Assembly (NCBI GenBank): GCA_024138025.1
Contig: JAMXBD010001044.1
Location: forward strand, 310,001-374,000
Direction: 5' to 3'
Length of the DNA: 64,000 bases
DNA from: Combretum micranthum
Taxonomy: Eukaryota > Streptophyta > Magnoliopsida > Myrtales > Combretaceae
Shown here piece by piece: positions 49,144 to 60,559 of this stretch; within the stretch, counting starts at the first letter, position 1, and the number at the start of each line of letters is the position of its first letter. The notes below the pieces were generated by a model. The model worked only from the letters and a program-made list of their open reading frames with translations, had not been told where the DNA came from and searched no databases. A program made the translations under genes and the position numbers.

Positions 49144-50129
49144 TGCATCCAAAGGTTTCTTACAAGCCTTAACAAAAATCCTTAAAACACAACTCAACTA
49201 ACACTATATTTACATTATCAACAAAAATGAATCACATCTAATCTATTACATTCATAGGGGTCCATTGATTCCATGGTCATCTCTAATCCTCCAACCCATC
49301 AAGAAAATCTTCAAAGTCGGTTCCGTACCCCATACTCGTATAGAACTCATTGGAATCATCACCTGAAATAGATAAAATATGAGCCAAAGGCCCAGTACAC
49401 AAGTAACGAATACAAAATGCGAAGTGAATCACACATTCTTAGGCTAAATGCATTATGCAACAATCACTTATTCATTATTAAGTCTTTAGTTAGCAAGACA
49501 ACACGGGAGTATTCAAACTCCGGACAACAAGAATCTAGTATTACGTCCGCCTCCCTGAGTAGTCCCTACTCTTCATACAGACTAGGCAGCCCCACCTTCC
49601 GGCGTTGCCCGTAATACTAGGGGATCCTAAGTAACGCATCACGATGCTCAGGGGGTTGATATGAGCAGCTCGGATATTCATATCTCCTAAACAATTCTAT
49701 CCATTAACGAGAAAGTACCCTGCCCCCAATCTGAGCAGGGTGCCGCTCTCCGAACCAGATTCAACGGCAAACAACAACAATCAACACTCATATATCAATA
49801 GTATTTTCTTATTTTAGAGTAGTTTGATCTTGATGCCTACCCTAGCAAAGAGACAGGCAAGTTACTGCGTACTTGATATAGCTCGGGAATTAACGGGGTT
49901 GACTGGGCGAGGATCTATCACTGTTTAATTCAATATTAAATTCACACTTAGCTTAAGCACTAGTTAACTAGTATAAAATATAAATATATAAAAGAAATCC
50001 AAATAAATTAATAAAGGTCATAATAAAGCATTTAAACATCCTAATATATCCTAGATCGCTTAACAAATACTTAATTGATCATATGTCAAACTTCGGAAAA
50101 TTTTAAAAAAAAAGTTTTTAAAATTCTAA

Positions 50130-50525
50130 AGCACAGGGGATACGTCGGCACTCAAAGCCAGCGGTTTTGAGCTGGTGTTCGATGTCCTGAAAATCCACAC
50201 TGCCAACGCTGGCAGTGTTCAAGGGTACGCCGACTGCCTTCATTCTACGTCGGCGGCTTTTAGCCGGCGTAGGATCCAATTCAAAATTTTTCAAAACGTC
50301 TAGAGAGGTGCAAGCCGTCCGCTTACACAGATACGCTGGCAGCCTCTCCATATACGCCGGCGACTTTGATTCCCAGTAGTCGACGTATAATGTAAAAGGA
50401 TGAACGTCGGCTGACTTTTCCAGTGAAAGCCGGAGGCGTTCGGTCAGCCTTAAGAAATTTGATTATGTGGGCTTTCAACACCGCCTCTAGGCCGGCGGCG
50501 TAAAAACCCTAGATGCCGGTATACG
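50130..50525. repeat. GCCGGC minisatellite in F2 LTR
   Basis: Repeated GTCGGCGGCTTTTAGCCGGC-like units lie in otherwise AT-rich sequence. One piece, GGCGTAGGATCCAA, has a close match in the Athila LTR (GGCGTAAAATCCAA near 50857). Confidence 0.8.
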
Positions 50526-50668
50526 TTCAAAATCTAACCTATACGAAAATGGTTTTTATTTTTGCCTGTTTTATTACAACTTGTTCATTTTTCCAAAAAT
50601 TCCCAAACTTAATCCAAACTTTCTAAAGTTTGTTATATGATCCAAACACTATCCTAACAACATGTATC

Positions 50669-52439
50669 TGATAAGATCATATTTTATTTAAATCTTGATG
50701 TTCAATTAAGCTAGAATGGATATTTGTTTTGATTAAATTTTATGTTTCAGGACTAATTTGGATAAAGAAATCAAAACAAGTGAATTTGAATTGAAAAGAG
50801 GAAAAATTGAAGTCAAGGCCGGCAATTCATCATTGAAAGCCGCCGGCTTTCAGACGGCGTAAAATCCAAGGCTGTTGCAACACAGCCAGCTTTGCCCAGC
50901 ACAAGTAAAACAACATTCAAAGCCGCCTCAAAGCTGCCGGTGTAGAAGATGAAAAAGCCAGCGTAAATGAAGGCCGGCAGCCCAGATCTGAAAAATCACC
51001 AGCTTTGAAGAAGTTTCATTATAAGCCGGCATGAAAGCCGCCAGCCTTGAGGCAGCGTATATGGAAGAATTGAAGAGACATGAAGCTATCCAACACTTGA
51101 AGGAAAATGAATCAACACATCTGTTGGAATGCCTACGCCGGAGTCAAAGCAGCCAGCCTTGGGACGGCGTTCGTTATAAATCTGCCTAACGCTTCATTTC
51201 TGGCTACATACGCCGGCTAGATTTACGTTCAAAGCCGCCGGCGTTGAAGCGGCCTAAATTGTAATAGATATTGAAGGCTGCCAGTGCACTGCCTGTGCAA
51301 GGGACAATTTGAAGATACGCCGCCTGTAAGTCGCCGGCGTAGGGTCCATAACGGCCGGCGTACATTGAGAAACAGCAAAGTTCATTAAATGATTTTTGCG
51401 AAATTTTTCCTATAAATAGGGGGTCTTCCTCATTCTGAGAATCATCCAAGCAACCAAATATCTAGTACTACAAGTAGCTTTAGAATATTTAGAATAGGCA
51501 TTTCATAAGAGATTTTGAAGAGATTTGAAGTTATACAAGATTTGCAAGTGAAGTTTTAGTATTTTGAATTGGTGTGATTTCTAATCTTATTCTTTTTATG
51601 CAATTCACATACTTGAATATTCTGATCATAATGAAATCATTTGCAATTTCTTATTTGATTGTTGATCATCATCATGAATAGCTAAATTCTTTTTGTGGGA
51701 AGTTGATGAAGCTTTAAACATGCTAAGATGATTTTTGAATCTATGTTATGAGATATTTAGAATCATGAAATATTCATATTGAATTCTGATTATTCATCAT
51801 GTTTTGGTGTATAAGAATTCTAATAACTCGAAAGGGAAATTAGTGTTCACATGAATTCATAAATTAAGATTAAATTGCAATTGCGGAAGCGGCGTAGTTT
51901 AATCTAGTTTAGAAATTATCCATGAATATTAATGCAATGTTTTATGTTGATTTCTCACTAAGGAATTAGGAGATTTTAATATAAAGTATTAGTCAATTAT
52001 AGAATCGGGAGATTTATAATTGTAATTTGATTCACTAATGATTTATTCAACGGAAGTTATTGAATTGTTTTGTGGTTTAAAAGGTTTTCGAACTTTGTTT
52101 GTTAAATCTTGATAATTTCTTATGAAATATTCATGAATCTAATATCATTATCATGAGTTCAAGTTGATTAGCAATAGTTTAAAGTGGATTCTTATCCTTC
52201 CCACACTTGTCATCATATCCCTCTCTTTAAAAGCTCATTGCATTTCATATAGATAATTAAATAGATAATTAGTTTAACTTAATCATATTAAGAAATCAAT
52301 TGCCTAGATATTAGTATTTAGTTGATAATTGTCTAGTAGTTAGTAAATCCTTGTGGGATCGACACTTTATTCATGCTATATTACAATAGAAGACCTAGTG
52401 CGCTTGCTAGAAATATGCTTTAAAATTCAATACTTATCA
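50669..52439 (+). mobile_element. Athila 5' LTR
   Basis: The LTR runs from TGATAAGATC to ACTTATCA (1771 bp), with inverted TGATAA/TTATCA termini. It is followed 17 bases later by a perfect Athila-type primer-binding site. It holds the GCCGGC minisatellite (50815-51370) and a possible TATA box, CCTATAAATAGGGGG, near 51409. The tract GTGGGATCGACAC near its end recurs in the other two Athila LTRs. It sits inside an F2 LTR. Confidence 0.88.
50815..51370. repeat. GCCGGC minisatellite in Athila LTR
   Basis: Units such as AAAGCCGCCGGCTTTCAGACGG repeat with spacers of about 25-60 bases just upstream of the probable TATA box. GCCGGC is its own reverse complement, so neighbouring copies can pair. Confidence 0.85.
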
Positions 52440-52455
52440 AGCACATCAAGTTTTC

Positions 52456-52473
52456 TGGCGCCGTTGCCGGGGA
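52456..52473 (+). other. Athila primer-binding site
   Basis: TGGCGCCGTTGCCGGGGA is the primer site I know from Athila elements (complement of a tRNA-Asp 3' end). It sits 17 bases after the LTR. Confidence 0.9.
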
Positions 52474-52560
52474 TTTATTAATATTAGACTAACTTCAGCT
52501 TTGCTAGTAGTTTAGGTTTAAATTTAGTTTGAAATTTTTCCTTTTCTCTTTGCAGGTTAT

Positions 52561-54015
52561 ATGCGAAGAAGTAGAAGTGCTGAAATTCTACCTTTAGATC
52601 CAGAAATCGAAAGAACCTTGCGACAACAGAGAAGAAGGAACCAAAGAAGAGGAGCAATGGCCGAAAATCAAGATAATAACAACCAATTGCAACCAGCTGC
52701 TCCAAGGGCAATTCGAGACTATACGGTGCCTACAATTCAAGATCCCGCCATACGAATGCCCACTGTGGAGGCAAACAATTTTGAGCTTAAACCGTCCCTA
52801 ATTCAAATGGTTGAATCACATCAATTTGGAGGATATCCAAATGAGACGCCAGATGAACACATTGCTAAATTTCTTCAATACACCAACACTGTCAAACTCA
52901 ATGGTGTAAGAAACGAAGTCATCCGACTTCAGCTTTTCCCTTTCTCTCTTAGGGATAAAGCTTTGGCATGGTACAACTCCCAACCTCCAGATTCAATCAC
53001 CACATGGGCTGATCTGACAAAGAAGTTTTTGAAAAGATTTTTCCCTCCAGCAAGAACCGCCAGATTAAGAAATGAAATTTCCAACTTCACCAAATTCCCT
53101 GGAGAATCATTATATGATGCTTGGGAAAGATTCAAAGAGGCGGTCAGAAAGTGTCCACACCATGGTTTACCCGATAATCTACTAATTGAGAATTTCTACC
53201 TCAGTCTTGATGAAGCTTTAAGGTCATTAGTAGATGCTACATCGGGCGGATCACTGATGGGGAAGACATATGAGGAAGCTAGTGAGATTATTGAAGAATT
53301 AGCTTCTGCTGCTCATAATTGGAGTTGTGAAAGAACAAGGTCTAAAGTAGCATCATTGGAAGATAAAGAAGATATCTCACAACTCAAAGCTCAAATGGCT
53401 ACTCTCATCACTCAAGTAAGTAAACTCACAACTACAAATACTTCCAATAAAAAACAACAAGTGTTTTGTTGTGAGATTTGCTCAGGACCACACTCCTCTT
53501 TTGAGTGTCCACATGGATCATCTTCAAATGACGAGCAGCTCAATTATGTGGGAAATTTCCAAAAAGGCAATTTTGGAAACACATATCATCCGAATATGCG
53601 AAATCATCCAAATCTTTCATATCGGAATGATGCCAATGTTCTAAAGCCACCACCTGGTTTTCAAGGACAAGGATATGTGAGAAATGCTCCACCTCAACAG
53701 CAAATTCAAACATCCACTGATGCATTACTGAGGGATTTCATTGTTACCACAACAAATTCACTCAACAATCAGAATGCAATCATTCAAGATTTGCAAGGGA
53801 AACTCCATCAACTTGCACAGCAAGTGAGTAATAGACCATCCGGGTCTTTACCAAGCAACACGGAGGAGAATCCCAAGACTGTAAATGCAATCACATTGAG
53901 AAGTGGAAAGGAGATTGCTCCAGTTGAGGAAACTACTAAAGAAGAGGAAATTCCCCACAAAACAACAAAGGGAAACGAAAGATGGAGGAAACTATTCAAA
54001 AACCACCTGAGGTGA
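52561..54015 (+). pseudogene. Athila gag
   Basis: This long open frame encodes the retrotransposon capsid precursor. The region around residues 60-100 (VEANNFELKP, HQFGGYP) and LFPFSLRDKALAWYNS near residue 125 are Athila gag signatures. A knuckle-like CX2CX3HX4C lies near residue 303. The ATG follows CTCTTTGCAGGTT, an acceptor-like site. The frame ends at about 54013 and continues in another frame (53982-54269), so gag-pol is broken by a shift. Insertions and stops downstream make the element defective, although this frame itself is intact. Confidence 0.9.
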
Positions 54016-54640
54016 AATCATATGTTCCTCCCGTTCCTTTTCCAGGAAGATTAAAGCAACAAAAGCTTGATGAGCAATTTTCAAAATTCCTGGATGTTTT
54101 CAAAAAGCTGCACATCAACATTCCATTCTTAGAAGTAATTCAAGGAATGCCTTCCTATGCCAAATTCATCAAGGAATTGCTGTCTAACAAGAGGAAGATT
54201 GATGGAAATGTGATACTCACTGGAATGTTCCATGATCCTTCAGAAACAAACAACCAGTCTGCCCACTAAGCTCCGAGATCAGGGAAGTTTTACTGTTCCT
54301 TGCACCATTGGTGATTGCTATTTTGATAAAGTTTTAATTGATTCTGGTGCAAGTATTAACTTGATGCCTTCATCTATATTTCAAAAACTAGGATTAGGAG
54401 ATTGCAAAGATACACATGTAACTTTACAACTTGCTGATAGAAGTGTAAAATACCCTAGGGGTATTGTAGAGAATGTCCTAGTAAAAGTTGACAAATTCTT
54501 TTTTCCTGTGGATTTTGTAGTGCTTGACATGGATGAAGATAGGGAAGTTCCCATGATCTTGGGCAGACCGTTCCTTGCAACAGGAAAAGCACTGATTGAT
54601 GTGGAACAAGGGCAACTTACATTACGGTGATGGATGAACA
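53982..54640 (+). pseudogene. Athila protease region
   Basis: Two overlapping frames follow gag. The second contains LIDSGASINLMP (near 54335), the Asp-Ser-Gly active site of a retroviral-type aspartic protease, and later MILGRPFLATG. A dimer of such a domain cuts the gag-pol precursor. Frame changes near 54250 and 54630 break the reading. Confidence 0.85.
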
Positions 54641-57600
54641 GGTTACTTTCAATGTCTATGAGGCAATGAAGAAATTTGATGATGCCAATGCCTGTTACAC
54701 TATCAATACCATAGATGAGTGGTTTCTGAGTCACTTGAGGAACAAACTGGTGTGGAGACTATGGAGTCTGTCTTAAGAGACGTGGACAATTGGAGTGATG
54801 ATGAAGAGGAAGAAGAGACAATGGAAGACCAATGATCAAAACCAGATATTATGAATCTTTGGGTACAAATGAGCAGAAGCAAGTTCCATCTTTAATGCAG
54901 CCACCAACCTTGGAACTAAACCACTTCCTGACCATCTGAAGTATGCTTTTCTTGGAATTGGCGATACTTTGCCAATTATCATTTCATCTGCATTGACAGA
55001 TACACAAGAACAACAGTTGATTGATGTGTTGAAAAAGCACAAGGAAGCAATCGGATGGACCATTGCTGATATCAAGGGTATTAGCCCTACCATTTGCACT
55101 CACAAAATTCTTATGGAAGCCGAGTGTAAACCTACAGTTCAACCACAAAGGAGACTCAACCCACACTTAAAGAAGTGTCAAGAAAGAAGTTTTGAAGCTG
55201 CTTGACGCAGGTATCTATCCTATCTCTGATAGTAAATGGGTTAGTCCGGTTCAAGTAGTGCCAAAGAAAGGTGGTATGACTGTAGTGAAGAATGAGCAAA
55301 ATGAATTATTCCTACTCGTACTGTGACTGGGTGGAGAGTTTGTATTGATTACAGAAAGTTGAACGATGCCACTCGAAAGGATCACTTTCCACTTCCCTTC
55401 ATTGATCAGATGTTGGAGAAACTTGCAGGGCATGATTATTACTGTTTTCTTGATGGATATTCTGGATACAATCAGATCTCTATTGCACCCGATGATCAAG
55501 AGAAAACAACATTCACTTGTCCTTATGGCACATTTGCCTTTAGGAGAATGCCTTTTGGACTTTGCAATGCACCTGCTACATTTCAGAGGTGTATGATGGC
55601 TATATTCTCAGATATGCTTGAGAATTTTATCGAGATCTTCATGGATGATTTTTCAGTCTTTGGAAAGTCATTCGATCTATGTCTTGAGAATTTAGCCTCG
55701 GTTCTACAAAGATGCAAAGATACCAATCTGATCCTGAATTGGGAAAAATGCCACTTCATGGTTAGAGAAGGGATAGTGTTGGGTCACAAAATTTCTGCGA
55801 GAGGAATTGAAGTGGATAAAGCCAAAGTGGAGATTATTGAGAAGTTACCACCACCCACGACTGTTAAAGGAGTCAGAAGTTTTCTTGGACATGCTGGCTT
55901 CTACAGACGATTCATCAAGGACTTCTCCAAAATTTCGAGACCTCTTTGCAATCTTCTGGAAAAAGATGCGGTGTTCAATTTTGATGAGAAATGTATGCAG
56001 GCATTCAATTTATTAAAGGAAAAGCTCATTTCCACACCAGTGATCATTGCGCCAGACTGGGAGCTTCCTTTCGAACTCATGTGTGATGCCAGCGACTTTG
56101 CAGTTGGAGCGGTACTTGGTCAGAGACGAGGTAAGATCTTTCATGTTATATACTATGCAAGTAGAACACTGAATGAGGCCCAGAGAAATTATGCTACTAC
56201 TGAGAAAGAACTTTTAGCTGTTATCTTTGCATGTGATAAATTTAGGCCTTATTTGATAGGTTCTAAAGTTGTAGTATACACTGACCATGCAGCTCTCAAG
56301 TATTTGTTTGCTAAAGCTGATGCAAAACCTAGGTTGATTAGATGGGTTTTACTACTGCAAGAATTTGATCTTGAAATTAAAGATAAAAAGGGAACTGAAA
56401 ATGTTATTGCTGACCATTTGTCTAGACTTGAATCTGATAGTCTCGACATTCCTATCAATGAGAAGTTCCCTGATGAACAGTTGCATGCAGTAGAGATTCT
56501 TGATTTGCCATGGTATGCTGATATTGTGAATTATTTGGTTAGTAAGATTATCCCATATGGTTTATCATATCCTCAAAAGAAAAAGTTTTTGCATGATGTA
56601 AAATACTATTTTTGGGATGAACCATATCTGTTTAAAAAATGTGCTGACCAAATAATTAGAAGATGTGTGCCTGAATCTGATCAGCTTAGCATTTTAGAAC
56701 ACTGTCATTCAAGGGAAGCAGGAGGACACTTTGGTGTTCAAAGGACTGCAGCAAAAGTATTGTCATCTGGATTTTATTGGCCTAACTTGTTTCGTGACTG
56801 CAGGAATTTCATTATGTCATGTGCTCAATGTCAAAGGACAGGTAACATTTCTAAACGACATGAATTACCACAAAACAATATTCTGGTAATTGAGCTTTTC
56901 GATGTTTGGGGGATTGACTTTATGGGTCCTTTTCCCTCATCTTTTTCAAATAAATACATACTTGTGGCAGTTGATTATGTTTCAAAATGGGTGGAAGCTG
57001 TTGCTTTACAAACAAATGATGCCCGAGTAGTTTTGAAATTTTTGAAAAAGAATATTTTTACCAGATTTGGTGTGCCCAGAGCTATAATTAGTGATGGGGG
57101 GTCTCATTTTTGTAACAGGCAATTTGAAAAACTTTTGGCAAAATACGGTGTTACACATAAAGTGACTACCCCCTATCATCCACAAACAAGTGGGCAAGTT
57201 GAAGTTTCTAATAGGGAGATAAAAAGAATTTTGGAAAAAACAGTTAATGCATCAAGAAAAGATTGGTCTTCAAAATTAGATGATGCATTATGGGCTTACA
57301 GAACTGCTTTTAAAACCCCTATTGGAATGTCCCCATACATGCTTGTTTTTGGTAAATCATGTCATCTTCCTGTAGAACTTGAGCACAAGGCATTTTGGGC
57401 TATAAAATTCCTTAACTTTGATGAAAAAGCTGCAGGTAAAAAGATTGCTCCAATTGAATCAACTGGAAGAATGGAGAAATGAGGCATTTGAAAGCGCTCG
57501 TATCTATAAGGAACGAGCAAAGAAATGGCATGATAGGAACATCATCAAACGAGAATTCTTTCCTGGACAAAAAGTTTTACTTTACAATTCTCGTTTGAAG

Positions 57601-57792
57601 TTGTTTCCTGGAAAATTACGGTCAAGATGGTCGGGACCGTTTGAGATAGCAAAAGTTTTTCCATATGGAGCGGTTGAATTAAAAACTGAGGATGATCGAA
57701 CTTTTAAAGTGAATGGACAACTGCTCAAGCATTATTTTGAGGGGGAAAATCTTGACAGTACTACTACTGTCATCAATCTTAAAGAACCATGA
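54641..57792 (+). pseudogene. Athila reverse transcriptase, RNase H and integrase
   Basis: After a broken linker, the pol frame shows: WTIADIKGISPTICTHKI (about 55050); RT with [20 protein letters not shown] and the catalytic FMDDF (near 55638); RNase H with CDAS (56083) and TDH (56281); integrase with an HHCC finger (about 56700-56840) and D, D-35-E residues (WGIDF 56908, SDGG 57090, GQVEVSN 57205). The C-terminal KLFPGKLRSRWSGPF (57600) is in a third frame. The order RT-RH-INT is Ty3/gypsy. Shifts near 54900, 55170, 55310 and 57470 mean no full protein is made. 55323-57482 alone is open for 719 codons, so decay is recent. Confidence 0.92.
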
Positions 57793-57802
57793 TCAGGTCA
57801 GG

Positions 57803-57850
57803 AAAGTCGGGCTAAGCGACTTTAAACTAAGCGCTTCTTGGGAGGCAACC
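57803..57850 (+). other. Hairpin and conserved tract after Athila pol
   Basis: AAAGTCG (57803-57809) pairs with CGACTTT (57817-57823) across a 7-base loop. AAGCGCTTCTTGGGAGGCAA follows. I recall this tract, just after the integrase, as conserved in Athila elements. Its role is unknown to me. Confidence 0.6.
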
Positions 57851-57949
57851 CATGTCTAATTTTAGAGTAATTTTTATTTGTTTGTTTTTACTAACTTAGC
57901 TATTAGTGTGGCAGGATATATATAAAAAAAAAAAAAAATTTCAAAAGGT

Positions 57950-58400
57950 TGAAGGCCGGCTCAGAGCTGCCAGCCTTGAGCAAGCTCTGAGAAAACAAGG
58001 AAGGCCGGCCCAAAGCCGCCGGCTTACTGCCGGCGTAAAGGAGTAGGTGAGCACCGCAAAAGAGGCCGGCAGTGGAGAGTTGAAGGCCGCCGGCTTTTGC
58101 CAGCGTATGAACACAAGATTTAGGCCGGCTATGGAAGGTCTAGGCCGCCGGCTTATATGCCGGCGTTGGAGTACAAGATTTACGCTGGCAAGGGAAGGTG
58201 AAGGCCGCCGGCTTAAGGCCGGCGTATATTGCAGATTTCTTGAATTCTGAAATTTCCCGATGAAGGCCGGCATCTGGGATTCAAAGCCGCCAGCTTTGCC
58301 GGCGTATCCTTAGGCCGGCAGCGTAAATCGATAAGCGGCCAGCTTTGACCTCTCGGTATGTAATTTTTTCACTTACACTGGCTTAAAGCCGCCGGCGTAC
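57950..58400 (+). repeat. GCCGGC minisatellite between pol and ORF3
   Basis: Six or seven units of about 50-80 bases begin near 57952, 58001, 58061, 58131, 58183, 58263 and 58312. Each carries an AGGCCGGC or ACGCTGGC start and most have a GCCGCCGGCTT...GCCGGCGTA pair. Pairs of the palindrome GCCGGC can form short stems. The tract reads without a useful long frame. Confidence 0.85.
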
Positions 58401-58439
58401 ATTGCAGAAATGCCGGCGTACATTGTGCAGAAGCTTAAA

Positions 58440-59247
58440 AACAGGTACGAATCTCTCTCTTTCATTCTTCATCCTCATTCCTCTCAATCACTCTCAAATC
58501 AACAAGCTCCCTCCTAGTTCATCGTTCCATTGCGTATAATCCAGCTGATCAAAAGTAAGTAGTATATCACTTTGCTCTTAGTTTCAATCGAATCCATTTT
58601 ATTACATGAATGTTTGTCCAATCTGATGATAAATGGGTTTTGCTGAAGAATGTGATATTCACTTCAATGTTTGATTACTTTGATGATATTTAGATTAAGC
58701 TGCACTTCATTCCATATATGTTTACATATGATTGATCAATCTGTTGACCATTATGCTATGTTGATCCATGAAATGCGTTAGATTGTAAAATTAGGGTTCT
58801 TGAGATGGAGGATGTTCGAAATTTCGAAATTGGGGATTGTTGCAATTGAAGTTATAGCTGTTGGATTAGATTGTTTTACTGTTAGATTAGCAGCTCCAAT
58901 ACTTGTATTGTGATAAAATTTGTTAGAATTGAACTTGGAATTGAATTTGTACTCAATTTTGTTACACAATCTGTATAAAATGTTTTGGAACTTTAAAAGA
59001 AAAATTTTTGACCAACATATCAGTTTGAAAATTTGAAAATTCCAACATTCAATTCTAAGCTGGCAAGCGTAAGCTACCAGCTTTGATTTTATTTTTGCAA
59101 GTGTACATACAAGTTCATGATCAATAGCTTCTCCAATTATATGCCTATTTTTTTAAAACTGTTTTAGCTCATGTTATAGGCATAAATTAGTAATTAATTG
59201 AAATTTTGCATTCCTTAATACTAATTGAATTCAAATTATTTGCAGGA
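58440..59247 (+). other. Athila spacer before ORF3
   Basis: An AT-rich non-coding spacer that ends TTATTTGCAGGA just before the ORF3 ATG. The last motif resembles a 3' splice site, so ORF3 may be expressed from a spliced RNA. Confidence 0.55.
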
Positions 59248-60510
59248 ATGGCCCCAAAACAAAAACGACCAGAACGGGTGATGCTTCTACATCGGGTTCA
59301 GAGACCCGAAATCTGCTGTCCAGTCAGCAATATGCGAAATAGAAAGAGAAGGCTGGTCAAGAACGACTTTATCAACATCCAGTATTTAGACTGGTGCTTG
59401 CTGGATCAGTATGATATGGTAGACAAAATTCGTGGGATTATTCAAGATCCAGCGTGGCTGAGATTATTTGACCTTCAGGAGCCTGCATACAAGAATCTGA
59501 CGATAGAATTCTTGTCCACGGTCAAAAATATTCCAGACCGTGAGGAGTCCACCTTCCAGTTCCAGGCCTATGGACAGATACGAGAAGTAAAATTGAAGCA
59601 GATAGGCCACCTTATGGGACTGTATGACAGTGAAGAAGAGAACCGGACTTTGCCAAACAGTTGGCCAGAGGATATGACCCAGGAGGCTTACTGGGCCCAC
59701 CTAATTGGTCCTGGATCAAATGAGCACTTTGTTCCATCAAAATCGCTGGCCACGTCATTCAGTGCCATTGAGCACAAGCTCCTCCATCACATCATTGCAC
59801 ACACCCTGAGTAACAAAAAGACAAGTCACAGCAAGGTGACTACATTTGATATGTTCTACCTGTTTAGCCTTATTAGAGGTTACAGGATTGATCTCGGGGT
59901 AGAGGTAGCAAATTTTATATACCGGCAGGCTGAGGATACGAGGACCCGAGGTGTGGGTTGTGGAGGCTACATCACTCGCTATTGAAGGGGATGAATCTTT
60001 TTAGCCTCCACAGGATGATGAGGTGTATGAATGCAAGAGGATCACATTGCACCATTTAGAGGCTGGGGATTGCTGAAAAACCCCAGGCCAGCACAGCCAC
60101 CGGTACTGGAGGAGGTTGAGTTCCAGGATATTTTTCCTGGAGACATTCCATTTGAGATGCCATCTACATCTGCTCCACCTCCTCCTACAGACGCTTCATC
60201 AGCATACGGTATGGACCAGCTTAGGCTGGATGTTGAAGAGCTGAAGCGTCAGAGTCAGGAGCTCAGAGATAGTCAAGAAAAGGAGAGAAAGAAGAACAAG
60301 AAATTCAGAAGGACTATCTTTGATGCGCTGAAGACGGCCATCTGCTGCATTAGCCCGGAGACGGGGGCTGGCATGACTTATCAGACTTCATCTGAGTCTC
60401 ATCACTCAGATAGGCTCAGTTCAGAGCATACACAGATAGTCAGCCCCGGAGACACTGCGAGACACACACCGGAGGGCAGCAGCAGACAGAGCCCAGGACC
60501 AGAGAGCTAG
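59248..60510 (+). pseudogene. Athila third ORF (ATHILA ORF-1 family, env-position)
   Basis: The product begins MAPKQKRPERV and carries QYLDWCLLDQYDM, FDLQEPAYKNLTIEFLSTV and KVTTFDMFYLFSLIRGYRID, which fit the protein family found downstream of pol in Athila elements (Pfam ATHILA ORF-1 as I recall it). Stops and shifts at about 59985-60030 break it. A second open part (60031-60510) has a Pro-rich stretch and a coiled-coil-like segment ending KKNKKFRR, and a close relative lies at 63703-64000. No membrane segment is obvious in this copy. Its function is not known. Confidence 0.8.
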
Positions 60511-60559
60511 AGACCCTGCTAGCTCTTATTTGCTTTTATTTGATATCTATATTATTGGC
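60511..60559 (+). other. Athila tail before nested insertion
   Basis: A short piece after ORF3. The minus-strand Athila LTR starts at 60560, so the 3' leader, polypurine tract and 3' LTR of the plus element should lie past 64000. Confidence 0.6.

Larger units (their letters stand above)
48854..50668 (-). mobile_element. F2 LTR (minus), interrupted by Athila
   Basis: It starts TGTAAAGACCCGC inside the copia gag and is the complement of the F2 LTR ending at 9440. Shared blocks include the one near 49880-49930 and the GCCGGC-rich tract 50130-50525. At 50668 the Athila 5' LTR begins, so the remaining F2 sequence should lie beyond the Athila insertions, outside the window. The base run before 48854 (AATAG) would be its target site. 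Confidence 0.75.

Noticed and set aside
50118..50351. 77-codon minus-strand frame in the F2 LTR
   Set aside because: It lies in the GC-rich minisatellite, where stop codons are scarce by composition. No protein features are seen.
57950..58400. Possible CRISPR-like array
   Set aside because: Units vary in length and sequence, have no constant spacer size, and lie in a plant retrotransposon.
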